Shown here: positions 28,702-37,186 of the stretch, piece by piece
How the letters are laid out: the number at the start of each line of letters is the position of its first letter
How positions within the stretch are numbered: the stretch's first letter is position 1
Assembly (NCBI RefSeq): GCF_000422385.1
Contig: NZ_KE383821.1
Coordinates: 73,940 to 137,939, forward strand
DNA from: Microbacterium indicum DSM 19969
Lineage (GTDB): Bacteria; Actinomycetota; Actinomycetes; Actinomycetales; Microbacteriaceae
Length of the DNA stretch: 64,000 bases
Direction of reading: 5' to 3'
Notes under the pieces: generated by a model
The model's database searches: none
The model's input: the letters and a program-made list of their open reading frames with translations, nothing else
What the model was told of the DNA's origin: nothing
Position numbers and translations under genes: made by a program

Positions 28702-29969
28702 GCACTCTGTCGACGATCGAGCAGGCGCTCGACGCGCTGCGGGCCGGCCGCCCCGTCCTCGTGGCCGACGACGAGGACCGCGAGAACGAGGGCGACGTCA
28801 TCCTGTCCGCCCAGCTCGCGACGCCCGAGACCATCGCGTGGGCCGTGCGCTACACGTCGGGCTACCTGTGCGCGCCCATGCCGCAGGAGTGGGCCGAGCG
28901 CCTCGAGCTGCCCCTCATGGTCGCGCACAGCCAGGACATGCGCGGAACGGCATACACGATCTCGGTCGACGCGGCCGACGGCGTCACGACGGGCATCAGC
29001 GCGCACGACCGCGCCCACACCGTCAACGTCCTCGCGGATCCCGACGCGACCCCGACGAGCGTCATCCGCCCCGGCCACATCCTCCCCCTGCGCGCGAAGC
29101 CGGGCGGGGTTCGCGAGCGCGCCGGCCACACGGAGGCCGCCGTCGACCTCATGCGCCTCGCGGGCCTCGCGCCCGTCGGCGTGATCGGCGAGGTCGTCGC
29201 CGAGGACGGCGAGATGATGCGCCTCCCCGGCCTCCTCGAGATGGGCGCCGCCGAGGGCGTCCCGGTCATCACGATCGAGGCGCTCATCGCATACCTCGAC
29301 GAGCATGAACCGCGCGACGAGCAGCAGCCGCAGGGCCACCTCGTGAGCCTGCGCGCCGACACGATCATCCCGACGACCCACGGCGAACTGCGCTTCCTCG
29401 CGTACCGCGACCGGTCGACGGGGGTCGACCACATCGCGGTGATCTCGGGCGACCTCTCGGTCGACGCCCCGCTCGTGCGCGTGCACTCGGAGTGCCTGAC
29501 GGGCGAGGCGTTCGGATCCCTCAAGTGCGAGTGCGGCCCGCAGCTCGACGCGGCGCTCGACCGCATCGCGCGCGACGGCGGCGTCGTGATCTACATGCGC
29601 GGCCACGAGGGCCGCGGGATCGGTCTGCTCAACAAGCTGCGCGCCTACGCGCTGCAGGAGCAGGGCTTCGACACGCTCGACGCGAACCTGCAGCTCGGCC
29701 TCCCCGCCGACGCGCGCGACTACGCGGCGGCCGCGGCGATCCTCGCCGATCTCGGGATCGGGAAGATCCGGCTCCTGACGAACAACACCGACAAGGTCGC
29801 GCAGCTGCGCGCGCACGGCCTCGACGTCGCGGAGCAGGTTCCGCTCATCGTCGGCGTCGGCCCCAACAACCACCAGTACCTCGAGACGAAGCGCGACCGC
29901 ATGGGCCACATCATCGGCGAGGACGCGCTCGAGGCGGCGATCGCCACGATGAACAAGGGAGAGCAGTGA
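28698..29969 (+). CDS. ribBA: Bifunctional DHBP synthase / GTP cyclohydrolase II
   Basis: 423 residues. The N-terminal RibB part has VADDEDRENEGDVI, TGISAHDRAHTV and RAGHTEAAVDLMRLAGL. The C-terminal RibA part has VHSECLTGEAFGSLKCECGP (Zn cysteines), MRGHEGRGIGLLNK and LLTNNTDKV. It supplies both precursors of the pathway, from ribulose 5-phosphate and from GTP. ATGA overlap with ribE. Confidence 0.96.
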   Translation: MSTLSTIEQALDALRAGRPVLVADDEDRENEGDVILSAQLATPETIAWAVRYTSGYLCAPMPQEWAERLELPLMVAHSQDMRGTAYTISVDAADGVTTGISAHDRAHTVNVLADPDATPTSVIRPGHILPLRAKPGGVRERAGHTEAAVDLMRLAGLAPVGVIGEVVAEDGEMMRLPGLLEMGAAEGVPVITIEALIAYLDEHEPRDEQQPQGHLVSLRADTIIPTTHGELRFLAYRDRSTGVDHIAVISGDLSVDAPLVRVHSECLTGEAFGSLKCECGPQLDAALDRIARDGGVVIYMRGHEGRGIGLLNKLRAYALQEQGFDTLDANLQLGLPADARDYAAAAAILADLGIGKIRLLTNNTDKVAQLRAHGLDVAEQVPLIVGVGPNNHQYLETKRDRMGHIIGEDALEAAIATMNKGEQ

Positions 29970-30442
29970 TGGCAGGAGAAGGCGCACCGCAGCAGGGCGG
30001 CGTCGACGCGACGGGCCTGAAGGTCGTCGTCGTCGCCGGGACGTGGCACGACGAGATCACCGACGGCCTGATCGCGGGGGCCGAGCGCCTCCTCGACGAG
30101 GTGAACGCCGACTACCGGGTCGTGCGCGTCGCCGGCTCGTTCGAGCTGCCCGTCGTGGCGAAGGCCGCGCTCGAGTACGGCGCCGACGCGGCGGTCGCGC
30201 TCGGCGTGATCATCCGCGGCGGCACCCCGCACTTCGAGTTCGTCTCGAACGCCGCGACGGACGGCCTCACGCGCGTCGCGCTCGACACCGGCAAGCCCGT
30301 GGGCTTCGGCGTCCTGACGCTCGACGACGAGCAGCAGGGCATCGACCGAGCCGGCCTGCCGGGGTCGAAAGAGGACAAGGGCGCCGAGGCGGCCGACGCC
30401 GCGGTCCGCACGGCCCTCACGCTGCGCGACCTGCGCCGCTGA
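29969..30442 (+). CDS. ribH: 6,7-dimethyl-8-ribityllumazine synthase
   Basis: 157 residues. VVAGTWHDEITDGLIAGAE, VVRVAGSFELPVVAKAALEY, GVIIRGGTPHFEFVSNAATD and GFGVLTLDDEQQGIDRAG are the family blocks. It makes lumazine from the RibBA and RibD products. It is the last gene of the rib operon, overlapping ribBA by one base. Confidence 0.96.
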   Translation: MAGEGAPQQGGVDATGLKVVVVAGTWHDEITDGLIAGAERLLDEVNADYRVVRVAGSFELPVVAKAALEYGADAAVALGVIIRGGTPHFEFVSNAATDGLTRVALDTGKPVGFGVLTLDDEQQGIDRAGLPGSKEDKGAEAADAAVRTALTLRDLRR

Positions 30443-30445
30443 TCG

Positions 30446-30464
30446 TTTCTACATAGGGTAGAAA
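30446..30464 (+). promoter_or_regulatory. Inverted repeat overlapping a -10-like box just before the next gene
   Basis: TTTCTAC (30446) and GTAGAAA (30458) form a perfect 7-bp inverted repeat around ATAGG. It ends two bases before ATG 30467. A TAGGGT -10-like hexamer inside it places the transcript start at or near the ATG. A repressor bound here would block both the promoter and the start. Confidence 0.45.
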
Positions 30465-30466
30465 TC

Positions 30467-30817
30467 ATGGAGATCCTGCACAGCGCCGTGGTCCTGATCC
30501 ACCTCGTCGGGTTCGCGACCATCTTCGGGTCGTGGCTCGTCGAGGCCGTCTCGAAGCGGCGCGAATTCACGAAGACCATGAACTGGGGCCTCGTCATCGC
30601 ACTCGTTGCGGGCCTCGCGCTCGCGGCCCCGTGGGGCCTCGGCGAGCTCAACTACGCCAAGATCGGCGTGAAGCTCGCGATCATCGTCGTGATCGGCGCC
30701 CTTCTGGGCATCGGCTCGGCGCGGCAGCGGCGCACGGGCTCGGCGCCCGCGGGGCTGTTCTGGCTCGTCGGCGTCCTGACGCTCGCGAACGCCGCCATCG
30801 CCGTCATGTGGCGCTGA
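30467..30817 (+). CDS. Small four-helix membrane protein of unknown function
   Basis: 116 residues, nearly all hydrophobic: helices near residues 4-24, 38-55, 65-84 and 95-114, with a basic loop SARQRRTG. It resembles uncharacterised small actinobacterial membrane proteins with a conserved LIHLVGFA start, possibly DUF2214/Fe-S-type membrane relatives. The family call is uncertain. No ribosome site is seen, and the inverted repeat just upstream suggests a leaderless transcript. A terminator follows. Confidence 0.7.
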   Translation: MEILHSAVVLIHLVGFATIFGSWLVEAVSKRREFTKTMNWGLVIALVAGLALAAPWGLGELNYAKIGVKLAIIVVIGALLGIGSARQRRTGSAPAGLFWLVGVLTLANAAIAVMWR

Positions 30818-30831
30818 CGCGATCCGACCTG

Positions 30832-30865
30832 ACGGGGCGGGGATCCACACGGGTCCCCGCCCCGT
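30832..30865 (+). terminator. Terminator after the small membrane protein gene
   Basis: A 12-bp GC stem (ACGGGGCGGGGA at 30832-30843 with 30854-30865) is followed by TTCGC. The 211 bp from here to the MFS gene hold only a 9-bp hairpin (TGCCAGGCC, 30952-30973), possibly part of its leader. Confidence 0.8.
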
Positions 30866-31076
30866 TCGCGTACCAGAGTGACCAGTCGCGGCGGGCCTCC
30901 TAGCGCCCGCCGTGAGCAATCTGCTGAATCTAGGCGTAGAATTTCACTTCGTGCCAGGCCACGAGGCCTGGCATTCCCCTTCGCACGGTCACGCCACCCC
31001 TGTGCCCGCGCGGACGGAACGCCACGCAGACCAACCCGTCGGCTTCCCAGATCAGCGCACTTCCTGAGGCCACCCC

Positions 31077-32462
31077 ATGACGTCAACAGCCCCCGCGGCT
31101 GCCCCCGCAAGCCCCGCCGACAAGCCCGCCAACTCGCGCATCCGCGTGATCACGGCTAGCCTCATCGGCACCACGATCGAGTTCTACGACTTCTACGCGT
31201 ACGCGACGGCCGCGGTCCTCGTCTTCCCGATCCTCTTCTTCCCGAGCGACAACGAGACGACGGCGCTCCTCGCCTCGTTCGCGACGTTCGGCGCCGCGAT
31301 GGTCGCGCGCCCCATCGGCGCCGCGGTCTTCGGGCACTTCGGCGACAGGATCGGCCGCAAGGGCACGCTCGTCGCGTCGCTGCTCACGATGGGCATCGCG
31401 ACGTTCCTCATCGGCTGCCTCCCGACGCACAGCCAGGTCGGCGCATGGGCCGCGTTCTTCCTGCTGATCTGCCGCCTCGCTCAGGGCTTCGCCCTCGGCG
31501 GCGAGTGGTCGGGCGCCGCGCTCGTCGCGACGGAGAACGCCCCCGCCGGCAAGCGCGCGCTCTACGGCACCTTCCCGCAGCTCGGCGCGCCGATCGGCTT
31601 CATCATCGCGAACGCGCTGTTCCTCGTCATCAACTTCGCGATGCCCGGATCCCAGGGCGGAGCGAGCGAGGCGTTCCTCGCCTGGGGCTGGCGCGTGCCG
31701 TTCTGGTTCTCGGCCGTCATGGTCGTCATCGGCCTGTGGGTGCGCCTCAAGCTCGTCGAGTCCGACTCGTTCAAGAAGGCCGAGACGACGGGCCAGATCA
31801 AGAAGGCCCCGATCGGCTACGTCTTCGCGAAGTACTGGAAGCAGCTGATCCTCGGCACGTTCATCATGCTGGCTACGTACGTGCTGTTCTACCTCATGAC
31901 GAACTTCACCCTCACCTACGGCCAGACGGCGACGGACGCCCCCGTCCCCGGCCTGGGCTTCAGCTACGTGCACTTCGTCCTGATGCAGATCATCGGCGTG
32001 CTGTTCTTCGGCGCGTTCACGCTGATCTCGGGCCCCATGGCCGACGCCCTGGGCCGCCGCCGCGTGCTCATCTGGGTGACGATCGGGATCATCGTGCTCG
32101 GCCTGCTGTTCCCGATGTTCCTGCTCCCCCACACCGACGCGCAGTTCACGGGCGCGCTCGTGCAGGCCTTCCTGATCTTCGGGTTCCTCATCATGGGGCT
32201 CACGTTCGGCCCGATGGGCGCGCTGCTGCCCGAGCTGTTCCCGACCAACGTGCGCTACACGGGATCAGCGATCGCCTACAACGTATCGTCGATCCTCGGC
32301 GCCGCGCTCGCCCCGATCTTCGCCGTGCTGCTGTGGCGCGCGGGAGAGGGCAACCCCTGGCTCGTGGGCCTCTACATGTCGGGCGCCGGCGTACTGACCC
32401 TCATCGCCCTGCTGCTGAGCAAGGAGACGAAGGACGTCGACCTCGACGAGGAGACGGTCTAG
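31077..32462 (+). CDS. MFS transporter, metabolite:H+ symporter (MHS) family
   Basis: 461 residues with 12 predicted helices. The N-terminal GTTIEFYDFYAYATAA and the loop FGHFGDRIGRKGTLV are signatures of the MHS family (ProP/KgtP/ShiA relatives), with RLAQGFALGGEWSGAALV later. These transport organic acids, betaines or shikimate with protons; the substrate here cannot be read. The stop codon shares CTAG with the stop of the convergent oxidoreductase gene, so the two genes overlap by 4 bp tail to tail and no terminator separates them. Confidence 0.88.
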   Translation: MTSTAPAAAPASPADKPANSRIRVITASLIGTTIEFYDFYAYATAAVLVFPILFFPSDNETTALLASFATFGAAMVARPIGAAVFGHFGDRIGRKGTLVASLLTMGIATFLIGCLPTHSQVGAWAAFFLLICRLAQGFALGGEWSGAALVATENAPAGKRALYGTFPQLGAPIGFIIANALFLVINFAMPGSQGGASEAFLAWGWRVPFWFSAVMVVIGLWVRLKLVESDSFKKAETTGQIKKAPIGYVFAKYWKQLILGTFIMLATYVLFYLMTNFTLTYGQTATDAPVPGLGFSYVHFVLMQIIGVLFFGAFTLISGPMADALGRRRVLIWVTIGIIVLGLLFPMFLLPHTDAQFTGALVQAFLIFGFLIMGLTFGPMGALLPELFPTNVRYTGSAIAYNVSSILGAALAPIFAVLLWRAGEGNPWLVGLYMSGAGVLTLIALLLSKETKDVDLDEETV

Positions 32463-33856
32463 AGCCCGTAGGTCTCGAGGAGCCTGAGCCAGAACTCGCT
32501 CACGGTCGGATACGCCGGGACGGCGTGCCACAGACGCTCGAGCGGAACGGCCCCGACGACGGCGACGGTTGCGGCATGCAGCTGTTCGCCGGCGCCGGGG
32601 CCGACGAGCGTCATGCCGATGATCACGCGGCGCTCCTCGTCGATCACGGCGCGGACCTTGCCCTCGAAGCCGTCGGCCACGAGGGCGGCGCCGGCGACGG
32701 ACCCGAGGTCGTAGTCGACGACGCGGTGCTCGATCCCCGTCTCCTCGGCCTCGGCGGACGTCAGCCCGACGGAGGCGACCTCGGGGTCGGTGAACACGAC
32801 CTGCGGCTGCGCCCTGTGGTCGGCGGTCGCGACGTGGCGGCCCCACGGCGACTCGTCGACCTCCTCGCCCTTCGCGCGCGCGACGATCGCGTCGCCCGCC
32901 GCGCGGGCCTCGTACTTGCCCTGGTGTGTGAGGGCCGTGCGGCCCGTGACGTCGCCCGTCGCGTAGAGCCAATCGCTCCCGGGATCGCGGAGCGTGTCGT
33001 CGACGTCGATCCACTCGCCGGGCTCGAGGCCGACGGCCCGCAGCCCGATGTCGCCCGTGCGCGCCCTGCGGCCGGTGGCGACGAGGATCTGGTCGGCCGT
33101 CACCTCGCCGTCGTCCGTCGTCACGAGCACGTCGCCCGCCCGATCGACCTCGAGGATCCGCGCGCCCTCGCGCACCTCGACGCCGCGGTCGCCGAGCGCG
33201 TCGCGCACGGCCTCGCCCGCGAATCCCTCGAGCCGGCTGAGGAGGGACCCGCGCGACAGCACCGTGACGGCCGTGCCGAGATCGGCGAAGAAGGTCGCGG
33301 CCTCGACAGCGACGACCCCGCCGCCGATGATCACGAGCGACGCGGGGATCTCCTCGACCGACGTCGCCTCGCGGCTCGTCCACGGTTCGGCCTCGGCGAG
33401 GCCGGGGATGTCGGGGATCGCGGCCTCGCTGCCCGTCGACACGACGACGGCGTGGCGGGCGCGCAGCACGACGGATCCGTCCTCCTGCTCGACCGTCACC
33501 TCCCGCTCGGCCGAGATCCGGCCGTGCCCTCGCACGAGCGAGATGCCGGCCGAGTCGAGCCAGCGCACCTGGCCCGCGTCGTTCCAGTCGGAGGCGAAAG
33601 CGTCGCGGCGCGCGAGGATCGCGGCGGGGTCGAGGGATCCGCCCGTCACGCCCCGGACCGACTGCGCGGCCCGCAGCGCCTGCCCCGGGCGGAGCAGGGC
33701 CTTCGACGGCATGCACGCCCAGTACGAGCACTCGCCGCCGACGAGCTCCGACTCGATGATCACCGTCTCGAGCCCGCCCCGCACGGCCCGGTCGGCGACG
33801 TTCTCGCCGACGGGGCCTGCACCGATCACGATCACGTCGACTTCGCGCGCGTCCAT
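32459..33856 (-). CDS. Pyridine nucleotide-disulfide oxidoreductase (class I flavoprotein)
   Basis: 465 residues from ATG 33856. The FAD-binding GAGPVGENVADRA is followed by the redox-active disulfide in GGECSYWACMPSKALLRP. NAD(P)-binding IIGGGVVAVEAATFFADLG, FAD motif DWLYATGDVTGR and the dimerisation domain with WHAVPAYPTVSEFW follow. The last contains the base-like His and Glu. The overall type is lipoamide-dehydrogenase/mercuric-reductase like, but without an N-terminal metal domain; the substrate is unknown. It is divergent from the ABC exporter, 76 bp away. Confidence 0.88.
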   Translation of the reverse strand: MDAREVDVIVIGAGPVGENVADRAVRGGLETVIIESELVGGECSYWACMPSKALLRPGQALRAAQSVRGVTGGSLDPAAILARRDAFASDWNDAGQVRWLDSAGISLVRGHGRISAEREVTVEQEDGSVVLRARHAVVVSTGSEAAIPDIPGLAEAEPWTSREATSVEEIPASLVIIGGGVVAVEAATFFADLGTAVTVLSRGSLLSRLEGFAGEAVRDALGDRGVEVREGARILEVDRAGDVLVTTDDGEVTADQILVATGRRARTGDIGLRAVGLEPGEWIDVDDTLRDPGSDWLYATGDVTGRTALTHQGKYEARAAGDAIVARAKGEEVDESPWGRHVATADHRAQPQVVFTDPEVASVGLTSAEAEETGIEHRVVDYDLGSVAGAALVADGFEGKVRAVIDEERRVIIGMTLVGPGAGEQLHAATVAVVGAVPLERLWHAVPAYPTVSEFWLRLLETYGL

Positions 33857-33932
33857 GATGCCGACGCTATTGCGCGCGGAGCTGGGCGACAACCCCGTTC
33901 CCGATCTGTTCACGGGAGGAGAATGGATCCCG

Positions 33933-35816
33933 ATGTCCTCTCCCGCTCCGCGCCGCCGCTCCCCGTTCTCCCGCCGGAAGAAGGACGACGGCCCCCGCGC
34001 CTCGTTCCGCGACCTCCTGCCGTTCCTGCTCGAGCACCGCGGCGTGCTCGTCTGGGTCGTCGTGCTCTCGATCGTCGAGTCGGTCTTCACCCTCGTCCAG
34101 CCGCTCCTGATCGGCGAGGTCATCGGCCGCGTGCAGGTCGGCGACGCGCTGGGCTGGCTGCTGTGGGGCCTCGTCGCGTTCGTCCTCGTGTCGGCCGGCG
34201 TCGGCGCGTACCAGCACTACCTCCTGCAGCGCACGGGCACGGCGGTGGTCCACTCGAGCAGGCGCTCGCTGATCCGGCGGATCCTGCACCTGCCGATCAG
34301 CGAGTTCGACGCGCGGCGCACGGGAGATCTCGTCTCGCGCGTCGGCACCGACACGACGATGCTCTACGCCGTCCTGACGCAGGGCCTCGCCGACAGTGTC
34401 GGCAACGCGCTGCTGTTCGTGGGCGCGATCATCGCGATGGCGTTCATCGATCCCGTTCTGCTCGCCACGATCGTCGTCGTGATCGCGGCCTCGGTCGTCG
34501 CGGTCGGCGGTCTCGCGGGGCGGATCCGCGTCGCCACGGCGGCGCAGCAGGAGCGGGTCGGCGAGCTGTCGAGCGGCATGGAACGGGCGATCGGGTCCAT
34601 CCGCACCGTGCGCGCGGCCGGGGCGACCGAACGCGAGCAGGCGTCGGTCGAGGGCATGGCGGGCGCCGCCTACGACGCGGGCGTGCGGGTCGCGAAGGCC
34701 TCGGCCCTCGTGGTGCCGATCGCGACGATCGCGATGCAGGTGTCGATCCTGGCCGTGCTGGGCGTCGGCGGCATGCGCGTCGCGTCGGGCGCGATCACGA
34801 TCGCGAGCCTCGTCACCTTCGTGATGTTCCTCTTCCTCCTGATCATGCCGCTGGGCTCGGCGTTCGGGGCGATGTCGAGCGTCGGGCAGGCTCTCGGCGC
34901 CCTGGGCCGGATCCAGGAGGTGCTCGACCTGCCGGAGGAGGACGCGGCCGATCGCAGGAGTACGGCAGATCTCGCCGTCGCCGGCGCCGAAACCGATTTC
35001 CGGGCCGGGGACGGGCCGGATCTGCCGTACTCACGCGCCGAGGCCCCGGCCCTCGCCTTCCGCGACGTGCGCTTCCGATACCCCGAGCACGTCTCGGCGG
35101 CCCACGCCGCAGACGCCGAGGACGGCCCCGAGCGCGACGACGTGCTCGGCGGGGTGTCGTTCGAGGTTCCGCGCGGCCACCGCGTCGCCCTCGTCGGCCC
35201 GTCGGGCGCCGGCAAGTCGACGATCCTCGCCCTCATCGAGCGCTTCTACGACGTGACCGGCGGATCCGTCGAGCTCGGCGGGCGCGACATCCGCGACATC
35301 CCGCGCGACGAACTGCGCGCGAACTTCGGCTACGTCGAGCAGGACGCCCCGACCCTCGCGGGCACGCTCGCCGACAACCTGCGCCTCGCGAGCCCCGACG
35401 CGACCGGCGCCGAGTGCGACGCCGCCCTGCGCGCCGTGAACCTAGGATCCGTCGTCGATCGCTCCCCTCTCGGCATCGACACCCCGGTCGGCGAGGACGG
35501 CGTCATGCTGTCGGGCGGCGAGCGCCAGCGCCTCGCGATCGCCCGCGCCCTGCTGGCCGCGCCCCCGATCCTGCTGCTCGACGAGTCGACCTCGTCGCTC
35601 GACGGCGTGAACGAGCAGCGGATGCGAGAGGCGATCGACGCCGTCGCAGAGGGCCGGACCCTCATCGTCATCGCGCACCGCCTGTCGACGGTCGTCGACA
35701 GCGACAGCATCGTCGTGCTCGAGGAGGGCCGCGTCGTCGGCACGGGGACCCACAGCGAGCTCGTCGCGTCGACGCCGCTGTACCGCGATCTCGCGAAGCA
35801 CCAGCTGCTCGTGTGA
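33933..35816 (+). CDS. ABC exporter half-transporter (TMD-NBD), with repeat-derived linker
   Basis: 627 residues. A six-helix transmembrane domain (residues about 30-325) has SEFDARRTGDLVSRVGTDTT. The nucleotide-binding domain has Walker A LVGPSGAGKSTILAL, signature MLSGGERQRLAIARALL, Walker B ILLLDESTSSLD and switch VIAHRLST. It exports drugs, lipids or peptides, probably as a homodimer. The linker between the domains (residues about 341-368) is encoded by a full 83-bp copy of the inverted-repeat element found near 25.5-26.7 kb. The start ATG 33933 lies about 13 nt after GGGAGGAG. Confidence 0.9.
   Translation: MSSPAPRRRSPFSRRKKDDGPRASFRDLLPFLLEHRGVLVWVVVLSIVESVFTLVQPLLIGEVIGRVQVGDALGWLLWGLVAFVLVSAGVGAYQHYLLQRTGTAVVHSSRRSLIRRILHLPISEFDARRTGDLVSRVGTDTTMLYAVLTQGLADSVGNALLFVGAIIAMAFIDPVLLATIVVVIAASVVAVGGLAGRIRVATAAQQERVGELSSGMERAIGSIRTVRAAGATEREQASVEGMAGAAYDAGVRVAKASALVVPIATIAMQVSILAVLGVGGMRVASGAITIASLVTFVMFLFLLIMPLGSAFGAMSSVGQALGALGRIQEVLDLPEEDAADRRSTADLAVAGAETDFRAGDGPDLPYSRAEAPALAFRDVRFRYPEHVSAAHAADAEDGPERDDVLGGVSFEVPRGHRVALVGPSGAGKSTILALIERFYDVTGGSVELGGRDIRDIPRDELRANFGYVEQDAPTLAGTLADNLRLASPDATGAECDAALRAVNLGSVVDRSPLGIDTPVGEDGVMLSGGERQRLAIARALLAAPPILLLDESTSSLDGVNEQRMREAIDAVAEGRTLIVIAHRLSTVVDSDSIVVLEEGRVVGTGTHSELVASTPLYRDLAKHQLLV
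34954..35036. repeat. 83-bp inverted-repeat element, copy 4, inside the ABC exporter gene
   Basis: The arms GCAGGAGTACGGCAGATCT (34954-34972) and, in reverse complement, GCGTGAGTACGGCAGATCC (35018-35036) match at 16 of 19 positions. This is the best-conserved copy. It lies within coding sequence, in the spacer between the membrane and ATPase domains, and stays open in the reading frame. Confidence 0.8.
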
Positions 35817-35825
35817 TCAGGCGGG

Positions 35826-35889
35826 GCTGACACCTGCTGCGGTGCGGTCGCGCCGCGCGGCGCACGGCGGCGCGGAGAGGCGTGTCAGC
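35826..35889. terminator. Imperfect hairpin after the ABC exporter gene
   Basis: GCTGACAC (35826-35833) pairs with GTGTCAGC (35882-35889), with further GC-rich pairing inside. It starts 10 bp after the exporter stop and precedes the convergent MarR gene, so a terminator role is likely. No T-run follows. Confidence 0.5.
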
Positions 35890-35946
35890 TGAGGAAGCCA
35901 GGTGATGCCCCGGCGACGAGACCCGGGTTCGCTGCGCCGAGTCGCG

Positions 35947-36483
35947 CTATGCCTCGCCGGTCTCGGGATCGATCGCCTCAGCGGATTCGATGAGCGCATC
36001 GAAGAAGCGCAGCACAGCGGCGCGGTCCCCTGCCGACAACGAGGCGATCGCATCGAAGCGGCGGGCGTGACTGCGCCCCACGGAGGCACGCGCCGAGGCA
36101 CTCGTCGATTCGGTCACTTCGATCGCGATGCGCCGGCGGTCCGCCGAGTCTCGCACCCGCCGTATATGGCCCCCTGCTTCGAGACGATCGGTGAGCTTGG
36201 TCGCGGCGGCCGGCGAGATGCCGAGGTGGGCGGCGATCGTCCCGGGGGTGGCGAGGACTCCCTGACGCTGGGCGGCGATCAGATAGCGAAGCGCCCGCAT
36301 GTCGGTGTCGCCCAGGCGCATGTACGCGCGAGCCTTCTCGCTCAGCGAGCGCTCCCGCGCGCTCCACGCGACCATGGCCTCCAGGACGGCGACGATCTGC
36401 TCGAGGTCCTCGGCCGCGATCCCCTGGTAGGAGACGAGCTCGCCCCGTGGATCGGTCAACCGCGGATCCACGAGGCTGCGCAT
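35947..36483 (-). CDS. MarR-family regulator, likely CrtR-type repressor of the carotenoid operon
   Basis: 178 residues from ATG 36483; GTG 36504 is possible. The winged-helix core is LGDTDMRALRYLIAAQRQG, then GTIAAHLGISPAAATKLTDR (recognition helix) and the wing GGHIRRVRDSADRRR. It is divergent from idi-crtE, the same arrangement as crtR in Corynebacterium glutamicum, whose product represses crt genes and responds to geranylgeranyl diphosphate. The role here is inferred from that context. The shared promoter region is about 97 bp and contains a perfect palindrome. Confidence 0.82.
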   Translation of the reverse strand: MRSLVDPRLTDPRGELVSYQGIAAEDLEQIVAVLEAMVAWSARERSLSEKARAYMRLGDTDMRALRYLIAAQRQGVLATPGTIAAHLGISPAAATKLTDRLEAGGHIRRVRDSADRRRIAIEVTESTSASARASVGRSHARRFDAIASLSAGDRAAVLRFFDALIESAEAIDPETGEA

Positions 36484-36546
36484 TTTCCCGTCCCCCGGCG
36501 TCACACCTCGATGTTATTCCATGTTCTAATTACACTCCGCATACTA

Positions 36547-36559
36547 TTCACTGAGTGAA
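36547..36559. promoter_or_regulatory. Palindromic operator candidate in the marR-idi promoter
   Basis: TTCACTGAGTGAA is a perfect 6-1-6 palindrome that touches a TACTAT -10-like box (36543-36548) and lies 22 bp before the idi start. It fits a MarR dimer site that controls the carotenoid operon, though the site is shorter than many MarR operators. Confidence 0.5.
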
Positions 36560-36580
36560 CTTTCTGATCGGAGGCCCGCG

Positions 36581-37186
36581 GTGGCGCAGGGGGATCGAGT
36601 GATTCTGCTGGAGGACGACGGTGTCGCGATCGGCACGGCGGAGAAAACACGCGTGCACGACGACCGCACGCCCCTGCACCTCGCCTTCTCCTGCTACGTC
36701 TTCGACGCGTCCGGATCACGAGTCCTCGTCACACGACGCGCGCTGACGAAGACGACGTGGCCGGGCGTCTGGACCAACTCGTTCTGCGGACACCCCCGCC
36801 CGTTCGAGGAGCTCTCACACGCCGTGGAACGGCGCGCCTCCGACGAGCTCGGCATGACGCTCACCGGAATCCGCGCGGTGCTGCCGGACTTCCGCTATCG
36901 CGCGACAGACGCCTCGGGGATCGTCGAGAACGAGATCTGTCCGGTGTACATCGCAACCGCGGCGAGCGCCCCCCTTCCGGCGCCCGATGAGGTCGCGGAG
37001 ATCGCCTGGGCACGCCCCCGGGAGCTCATGTCCGCGGCGCGCGCCACCCCGTGGGCGTTCAGCCCGTGGATGGTGGACCAGCTCGATCTCCTCGGCGCCG
37101 TCGTCCCGGCGTTCACTGACCGCGCGGATGCGCCGGCGGACCTGCCGGAGACGCCCCGGGCGATGCGCGACAGGCGACGTCGATGA
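36581..37186 (+). CDS. idi: Isopentenyl-diphosphate delta-isomerase, type I
   Basis: 201 residues. The active-site Cys is in WTNSFCGHPRP, metal ligands are in TPLHLAFSCYVFD, and the Nudix-like helix is in AVERRASDELGM. The second active-site Glu is in ENEICPVY. It converts IPP to DMAPP. It is the first gene of the carotenoid operon, GTG 36581 with a GGAGG site. Its stop overlaps the crtE start by 4 bp. The Ala/Arg-rich C-terminal tail is a little longer than in E. coli Idi. Confidence 0.95.
   Translation: MAQGDRVILLEDDGVAIGTAEKTRVHDDRTPLHLAFSCYVFDASGSRVLVTRRALTKTTWPGVWTNSFCGHPRPFEELSHAVERRASDELGMTLTGIRAVLPDFRYRATDASGIVENEICPVYIATAASAPLPAPDEVAEIAWARPRELMSAARATPWAFSPWMVDQLDLLGAVVPAFTDRADAPADLPETPRAMRDRRRR

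Noticed and set aside
31445..35830. Very long open frame across the MFS, oxidoreductase and ABC genes
   Set aside because: Arg/Pro/Ala-rich shadow translation; the three real genes in other frames have full family motifs.
35826..35889. Hairpin after the ABC exporter as a fifth copy of the 83-bp repeat
   Set aside because: It is 64 bp long and its arms (GCTGACAC) do not match the GCAGGAGTACGGCAG ends.
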